NCBI GenBank assembly: GCA_937898895.1 | Contig: CALDKL010000132.1 | Location: forward strand, 1-12,798 | Reading direction: 5' to 3' | DNA length: 12,798 bases | Origin: an uncultured Verrucomicrobiae bacterium | Lineage (GTDB): Bacteria; Verrucomicrobiota; Verrucomicrobiia; Verrucomicrobiales; DEV007 | Shown here: positions 8,162 through 12,798 of the stretch, in pieces | How the letters are laid out: the number at the start of each line of letters is the position of its first letter | Position numbering within the stretch: the first letter of the stretch is position 1 | Notes under the pieces: model-generated | Databases searched by the model: none | Told to the model about the DNA's origin: nothing | The model's input: the letters and a program-made list of their open reading frames with translations, nothing else | Position numbers and translations under genes: made by a program

Positions 8162-10168
8162 TCACTCCCTCTGGTCGTGTTTCTCGAACCACGCGAGCAC
8201 GCGGGTGAGCACATCCTCGCGGTGGGGCAGTTGCCGGATCAGATGGCATTCGTCGGGGTACAGCACGAGCTGGGTTTCCACACCATTCTCCCGGAGCGCC
8301 CGATAAAACATCCGCCCCATCGCCACGGGACAGCGCCTGTCGTTGACGGAATGGAGGATGAGCGTGGGCGTGCGGACGTTGTTTGCGTAGGTGAGCGGGC
8401 TGAGTTTGCGCATGCGATCAGGCACTTCCCAGGGTTTGCCGCCGAGGTCGTGTTCGGTCCAGCTTTGCAGATCGCTGAGATGCCACATGGCATTCATATC
8501 GGTGACGGCATTTTGCGCGACGGCGGCACGGAACTGCGTGGTCTGGCCGACCAGCCAGGAGGTCATGTAGCCGCCGTAGCTCACTCCGTAAACGAACTGG
8601 CGATTCCGATCCGCAATTCCCTCCTTCACGAGAAACTCAATTCCCGTGAGGATGTCCTGCATGTCTCCGCCACCGAAGTCCTGATGGTCGGCGTCGAGAA
8701 AGTTCAAACCGTAACCGGTCGATCCGCGGAAATTGGGCTGGAAGATGGCATAGCCGCGGGTGGCAAAAAACTGTGTGTCGAATCCGGCACCGCTCGTGAC
8801 GCGGTAATGCGGGCCTCCGTGCGGCATCACGAGCAGCGGAAAGGGCGGTTTGGCAACCGACGCGGGCGGACGGGTTAGGATTCCTTCGATCTCGAGTCCG
8901 TCGAAGCTCTTCCAGTGGACGACTTCGTCTTCGGCGCGCAGCCTCTTGCCGATTTCGGGACTGTTGCGAGGGATCAGCGGACTGCGTGCCGGACCTGGCG
9001 GCGGCGTATCGGCGATGGCCTGCGCACCCGCGTCGAGATCGACGGCCTGCGTCAGGTTTTTCACCCCGTCGATAGCATCAAACCACACCCGCCGGGAGTC
9101 GCGCCAGCATTGGTCTGGCAAGGGATTGACCGGAGCGAGGTGGGGCGGTATGTCCGCGCCCTTGCCATGATGATCGAACACGAGCCGGGCCTTTGCGGGC
9201 GAGGTGGTGAGATCGACGACCATGAGATTGAAGACATCCATGTGCGGGCCCTGGTAGCGAGGCGAACTGAGGCAAACGAGACGCTTGCCGTCCGGAGAAA
9301 TGCGCGGGGAGAATTCGGGGCCGGGGCCAAAGGTGAGTTGCTCCGGTCGAGGGTCGGCGAGCGGAAACTTCCACAGGTCGTAGTTGTGATTGATGCTGTA
9401 GCGCACGGACTCCTGCTCGGGATTGCGATTCGCATGGCAGACGAGGTAGCTGCCATCGGGTGACCACTGCGGATCGCCATACCAGAAATCGCCGGGGGTG
9501 ATCCGGGTGATCCGGGACGCCGCCAACCCGTCCGGGGCGGGAGCCAAATCCGCCACCCAGATTTGGGTGGGACCGTAGCCTTCATATCCTTCGCCCTGGT
9601 CCTCGCGCACGACGATGACGTTGTTTTTCTTCTCGGCCTCGCTGCGTGGATCGAGCCCCTCGTCGGCGACGAACAGGAGTTGTTTTCCATCCGGTGAAAA
9701 GGAGACCCGGCCATAAAACCGATCGGTGATGACGCGGCCATACGGCTTGCCCTTGCCTCCGAGTGGAATCGCCTTTCCGCCCGCCACCGGAAAAAACCAG
9801 ATGTCCGCCGCCGGATCGGTGTAGGGAGGCACTGACGAAAATGCGGGGGTGCCGTCGTCAAAGGGCCGCGTGGACAACAACACCAGCCATCGGCCATCCG
9901 GCGAGAGCCGCAGCGAGAGCACGTCAGGCTCGCCCGGTTCGACCGCACCGGCATTCCCTGCCGCGTCCACTTTCCACAGAGACTGTTTCACCTTGCGTGT
10001 CTTTTCATCGAAGCGGTGGCGGATGTAGAAAGCGCTCTTGCCATCCGCGAGAGTGACGACGTCCAGCGCAAGATCCGTTTTGTAGAGATCGGAAATCTGC
10101 GGCGGAAGCAACTCATCGGCGTGGAGGACGGCAGCTGTGGCAAGGAGGAGGAAAAGGAGGTGCTTCAT
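8162..10168 (-). CDS. Secreted S9 family (prolyl oligopeptidase/DPP-type) serine peptidase
   Basis: A 668-residue exported peptidase of the S9 family, which cleaves short peptides at or near the N terminus. The start is the ATG at 10168, which gives the signal peptide MKHLLFLLLATAAVLHA, probably cut before DELLPPQ; the open frame reaches further upstream without adding sensible sequence. Residues about 30-400 are the beta-propeller, with visible blade motifs LSPDGRWL (88-95), FSPDGKQLLF (157-166), WSPDGSYLV (235-243) and ISPDGKRLV (290-298). Residues about 415-660 are the alpha/beta hydrolase domain, with HGGP (450-453), the nucleophile elbow GVSYGG (Ser530), Asp610 in SVNDRRCP and His642 in DECHLI. 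All three catalytic residues are present, so it should be active. The length is normal for S9 enzymes. It is divergent from the lyase gene, sharing a 155-bp promoter region, and may help digest protein parts of the same extracellular substrate, though that link is inferred. Confidence 0.95.
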   Translation of the reverse strand: MKHLLFLLLATAAVLHADELLPPQISDLYKTDLALDVVTLADGKSAFYIRHRFDEKTRKVKQSLWKVDAAGNAGAVEPGEPDVLSLRLSPDGRWLVLLSTRPFDDGTPAFSSVPPYTDPAADIWFFPVAGGKAIPLGGKGKPYGRVITDRFYGRVSFSPDGKQLLFVADEGLDPRSEAEKKNNVIVVREDQGEGYEGYGPTQIWVADLAPAPDGLAASRITRITPGDFWYGDPQWSPDGSYLVCHANRNPEQESVRYSINHNYDLWKFPLADPRPEQLTFGPGPEFSPRISPDGKRLVCLSSPRYQGPHMDVFNLMVVDLTTSPAKARLVFDHHGKGADIPPHLAPVNPLPDQCWRDSRRVWFDAIDGVKNLTQAVDLDAGAQAIADTPPPGPARSPLIPRNSPEIGKRLRAEDEVVHWKSFDGLEIEGILTRPPASVAKPPFPLLVMPHGGPHYRVTSGAGFDTQFFATRGYAIFQPNFRGSTGYGLNFLDADHQDFGGGDMQDILTGIEFLVKEGIADRNRQFVYGVSYGGYMTSWLVGQTTQFRAAVAQNAVTDMNAMWHLSDLQSWTEHDLGGKPWEVPDRMRKLSPLTYANNVRTPTLILHSVNDRRCPVAMGRMFYRALRENGVETQLVLYPDECHLIRQLPHREDVLTRVLAWFEKHDQRE

Positions 10169-10323
10169 CTCGGTGGGAAAGAGTTGTCGTTCGGCGACAG
10201 GCATTGCCGGGGAGAACGTCGCAATCCTTTCACTTCCGCATGAAAGCACTGGAGATTCCAACCCTCAACTGCGCCATCCGCCGAGGTTTGCATTTCGAAA
10301 TCAATCATGCCAGCCTCTTTCCC
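10169..10323. promoter_or_regulatory. Divergent promoter region with a mirrored 10-bp motif
   Basis: These 155 bp separate two divergent secreted-enzyme genes and must hold both promoters unless the genes start further upstream. CTCTTTCCCA lies at 10315-10324 on the plus strand, touching the lyase ATG, and again on the minus strand (forward TGGGAAAGAG, 10174-10183), six nt before the peptidase ATG. A 10-bp perfect palindrome, ATTTCGAAAT, is at 10292-10301. I could not assign confident -35/-10 boxes. Neither start has a Shine-Dalgarno sequence. Confidence 0.45.
10292..10301. repeat. 10-bp perfect palindrome near the lyase start
   Basis: ATTTCGAAAT reads the same on both strands and lies 22 bp before the ATG at 10324, in the only AT-rich patch of the divergent region. 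It could be an operator core overlapping the promoter of the lyase gene. Palindromes of this size are not rare, so the call is weak. Confidence 0.25.
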
Positions 10324-12720
10324 ATGAAGAAACCACCCGCCTTCCTCTTCTTCCTCCTCGCTGCACTCCTGGTCGCAGGGCTACGGGCCGCAGCCCCTAC
10401 GGCGGAGCTGCGCGTGGCGAACCGCACGCCGCTCGCGAGCGAAGTCGGCTACCGGCCGAGTGACGGGGAAACGGTGCGACTCAATCCTCCCTCGTTCATC
10501 TGGCTGCACGAGCGCGAGGCCGTCACCTACTCGATCCAATGGTCTCGCACGGCGGATTTCCGCGATGCGACCGGGGCGGAGAACTTCGCGTGGAACACCT
10601 ACACCCACCGCGAAGCGCTGGCACCGGGCGAGTGGTTCTGGCGCTATCGTTTCACCGCGCGGGACGGACGAGTTTCCTCCTGGAGCGTGACGCGGCGGGT
10701 GAACATCCCCAAGGACGCCGTCGCCTTCCCCATGCCCTCACGCACCGAGCAGCGCGAACGTGTGCCGGCGGGGCATCCGCGGCTTTTCCTGCGACCGGAG
10801 GATCTGCCGCGCCTGCGGGAACTGGCCAAGGGTCGCGAGAAGGAACGCTTCGCCAAGCTGCTCGCCGAGGCGGAGCGAATCGCGAAAGCCGAACCGCTCC
10901 CGGAGCCGACCGAGATGGGCTCCGCCCGCGACAAGAAGGACGAACAGGCCATTCGCTTCTGGTGGCCCAACCGCGAGCGGACCGAGACGGCGTGCAAACA
11001 GGCCGAGACCCTCGCCTTCGTCTATCTGATGACCGGCGAGAAGCGGTTTGGCGACGCTGCCCGCAAACATGTGCTGCATCTCGCTTCGTGGAATCCCGAT
11101 GGCCCCACCAACTTCCGTCTCAACTGTGAGGCCGCCAAGCCGATGCTCTATCGACTGCCTCGCGCCTACGACTGGGCCTGGGACACTTTCACGCCTGCCG
11201 AGCGCGGACAGATTCAGGCGGTCATGGCGCGGCGCGTCAAGGACGCATGGGACAGCGGCGAGGTCGGGCGCGGCGTCGGTCACCTCAACTCGCCCTACAG
11301 CAGCCACGGCAACCGCGTCTGGCACAAGATCGGCGAGGCGGGCATCGCCTTCCTCGGTGAAATCCCGGAGGCGGAAACCTGGCTCGACTATGCCGTGAAC
11401 AAGTTCTACGCATGTTATCCCGTGTGGTCGGACGACGACGGCGGCTGGCACGAGGGGGTGGCATACTGGAGCGGATACATGAGCAAGGTCGTCTGGTGGC
11501 TCCAGATCGCGCAGACTGCGCTGGCAATCGACGGATCGAAGAAGCCCTTCTTCGCCCAGGTGGGCGATTACCCGCTCTACATCGCTCCGCCCGGTTCGCC
11601 CAACGCGGGCTTTGGCGACCTTTCCAACCGTCCGCCCTCCACCAGTGTCGGCAGCTTCATGGAATACCACCTGCGCACCGCCGGAAACAGCAACGCAGCC
11701 AGCCACGCGGGCTACTGGCGATGGTGGACGCAGACCTGGAAGATGGGCGGTGCCGACGGTATCCTCGGCTTTCTCTATCACGCCAATCTTCCGGCCCTGC
11801 CTGCGGCGAAACCGCCGTCGGACCTGCCGCCGTCAAAGGTGTTTCGCGGCATCGGCGTGGCCAGCCTGCACACCACCCTGCTCGACAGTGCGGACGACGT
11901 GCACTTCCTCTTCAAGTCCAGTCCCTTCGGATCGCAAAGCCACGGCCACAACCCGCAAAACAGCTTTCAGCTCAATGCCTACGGCGCGGCACTGCTGCCC
12001 GCGTGCGTCTATCGCGACCTTCACGGCAGCGCCTTTCACTCGGAATGGGCTCAGACCACCCAGGCACAGAATGCCGTGCTTGTGAACGGCGAAGGCCAGA
12101 TCAAACGCAGCGCCACCGCCACCGGGCACATCACCGACTTCCGTTTCAGTCCGGAGTGCGACTTCGTCACGGGCGATGCCACCGTCGCCTACGGCAAGCT
12201 CGTCCGCCGCGCCCTGCGTCACGTCGCCTTCATCAAGCCTGACCTGATCGTGCTCTGCGACGATCTCGCGACACCGCAGCCCGCGACCTTCCAATTTCTG
12301 CTGCACGGCCTCTCAGCATTCACCCTCGACGAACCACACGCCCGCCTCACCATCGAGCAACCCAAGGCCGGTCTCACCGCGCAATACCTACCTCCCGCCT
12401 CGCTGACTTTCCGGCAGTGGAGTGGCTATCCCATGCCCATGCTCCGCGACATGACCATCCCCGAGCAATGGCATGTCGAGGCATCCACCACGGACAAGTG
12501 CAGCGACCTTCAGATGCTCACGGTGCTCGTCCCCTGGCGCACCGGCAAACGCACCGAATGGACCGCGCAGCGCATCGAAAGCCCCACTGCGGTCGGAACT
12601 CGAATCCGGCGCGGCGACGAGAGTCTCGTCGTCGCCTTCCGCAAATCCGGTGTGACCGGTGAGGCCACGCTGGAGGGCCTGACATTCGACGCTCCTTCGG
12701 CCTTTCGCAGGGAGCAGTGA
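10324..12720 (+). CDS. Secreted heparinase II/III-like (DUF4962-type) polysaccharide lyase
   Basis: A 798-residue exported protein resembling the heparinase II/III group of polysaccharide lyases, which cut uronic-acid-containing chains (glycosaminoglycans, alginate-type polymers) by beta-elimination. The ATG at 10324 is chosen because it begins the signal peptide MKKPPAFLFFLLAALLVAG, probably cut after the Ala run at 22-24; upstream in-frame TTG and ATG codons add unlikely sequence. Residues about 25-130 look like an N-terminal Fn3-like/DUF4962 sandwich (LNPPSFIWLHE, GEWFWRYRF). Residues about 150-480 are the alpha/alpha toroid, with AYDWAWDTFTPAER (281-294), SSHGNRVWHKIGEAG (326-340) and GGWHEGVAYWSGYM (373-386), likely to carry active-site His and Tyr residues. 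Residues about 505-790 are the beta-sandwich, with the family His motif SHGHNPQNSF (539-548). The substrate cannot be read from sequence. It is divergent from the S9 peptidase. GC is high (about 60-75% in sampled lines). Confidence 0.9.
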   Translation: MKKPPAFLFFLLAALLVAGLRAAAPTAELRVANRTPLASEVGYRPSDGETVRLNPPSFIWLHEREAVTYSIQWSRTADFRDATGAENFAWNTYTHREALAPGEWFWRYRFTARDGRVSSWSVTRRVNIPKDAVAFPMPSRTEQRERVPAGHPRLFLRPEDLPRLRELAKGREKERFAKLLAEAERIAKAEPLPEPTEMGSARDKKDEQAIRFWWPNRERTETACKQAETLAFVYLMTGEKRFGDAARKHVLHLASWNPDGPTNFRLNCEAAKPMLYRLPRAYDWAWDTFTPAERGQIQAVMARRVKDAWDSGEVGRGVGHLNSPYSSHGNRVWHKIGEAGIAFLGEIPEAETWLDYAVNKFYACYPVWSDDDGGWHEGVAYWSGYMSKVVWWLQIAQTALAIDGSKKPFFAQVGDYPLYIAPPGSPNAGFGDLSNRPPSTSVGSFMEYHLRTAGNSNAASHAGYWRWWTQTWKMGGADGILGFLYHANLPALPAAKPPSDLPPSKVFRGIGVASLHTTLLDSADDVHFLFKSSPFGSQSHGHNPQNSFQLNAYGAALLPACVYRDLHGSAFHSEWAQTTQAQNAVLVNGEGQIKRSATATGHITDFRFSPECDFVTGDATVAYGKLVRRALRHVAFIKPDLIVLCDDLATPQPATFQFLLHGLSAFTLDEPHARLTIEQPKAGLTAQYLPPASLTFRQWSGYPMPMLRDMTIPEQWHVEASTTDKCSDLQMLTVLVPWRTGKRTEWTAQRIESPTAVGTRIRRGDESLVVAFRKSGVTGEATLEGLTFDAPSAFRREQ

Positions 12721-12733
12721 TGGACCTGTTTGT

Positions 12734-12754
12734 AATCCGGGAAATCCTGAATCC
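12734..12754 (+). repeat. Three AATCC repeats after the lyase stop
   Basis: AATCC occurs at 12734, 12743 and 12750, just after the lyase stop, in the string TAATCCGGGAAATCCTGAATCC. From memory, similar AATCCTG-type strings recur in intergenic DNA of Verrucomicrobiota and relatives. The copies are imperfect and unevenly spaced (9 and 7 nt). Confidence 0.4.
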
Positions 12755-12765
12755 GAAGTTGGGGA

Positions 12766-12798
12766 ACCACGGAACACACCGAATACACCGACAAATCA
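12766..12798 (+). repeat. 9-nt periodic intergenic repeat (CACNGAA type), cut by window end
   Basis: Three successive 9-nt units, ACCACGGAA (12766-12774), CACACCGAA (12775-12783) and TACACCGAC (12784-12792), share the core CAC-C/G-GA and are followed by AAATCA at the window edge. This resembles an 'ACCACGGAA-CACACGGAA' repeat that I recall from intergenic DNA in verrucomicrobial and related genomes; that comparison is from memory. It may continue beyond the window. Confidence 0.5.

Noticed and set aside
10738..11781. 347-codon minus-strand open frame opposite the lyase
   Set aside because: Long antisense frames are expected in a gene this GC-rich. The sequence shows no domain, and the sense strand has clear lyase motifs.

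Overview
The window looks like a piece of a GC-rich genome from the Planctomycetota-Verrucomicrobiota group, most likely Verrucomicrobiota. Three things point there: a paired DUF1549/DUF1553 cytochrome-type protein and DUF1501 protein, a gene pair typical of that superphylum; start codons without Shine-Dalgarno sequences; and short 9-nt periodic intergenic repeats at the right end resembling ones I remember from verrucomicrobial genomes. The phylum call is an inference from gene content, not from a marker gene.

Layout from left to right. Positions 3-2564 (+) hold the 3' part of a large gene for a soluble, probably helical-repeat protein I cannot identify; its start lies outside the window. 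Positions 2565-2787 are a short convergent gap with a coding-looking minus-strand frame that may be a small gene or a decayed gene tail. Positions 2788-7851 (-) are a two-gene unit: a 1241-residue secreted LamG + PSCyt1 + DUF1549 + DUF1553 protein, then, 51 bp downstream, a DUF1501 protein with a Tat-like leader. A 310-bp gap (7852-8161) contains an AT-rich promoter-like patch and a perfect 9-bp inverted repeat just before the start I prefer. Positions 8162-10168 (-) encode a secreted S9 (prolyl-oligopeptidase family) peptidase. A 155-bp divergent promoter region separates it from 10324-12720 (+), a secreted heparinase II/III-like (DUF4962-type) polysaccharide lyase. The last 78 bp are repeat-like.

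Taken together, at least four of the five clear genes encode exported proteins: a putative lyase for an acidic polysaccharide, a peptidase, and the DUF1553/DUF1501 pair often found near glycan-degradation genes. The simplest reading is a small accessory locus for digesting extracellular glycans or glycoproteins. No transporter, regulator, sulfatase or SusC/D-like gene is present in the window. No tRNA, rRNA, CRISPR array, phage gene or transposase was found. I do not see a clearly new biological system; the most unusual items are the unidentified large protein, the domain order of the cytochrome protein, the coding-like frame at 2569-2721 and the paired inverted motif in the divergent promoter.
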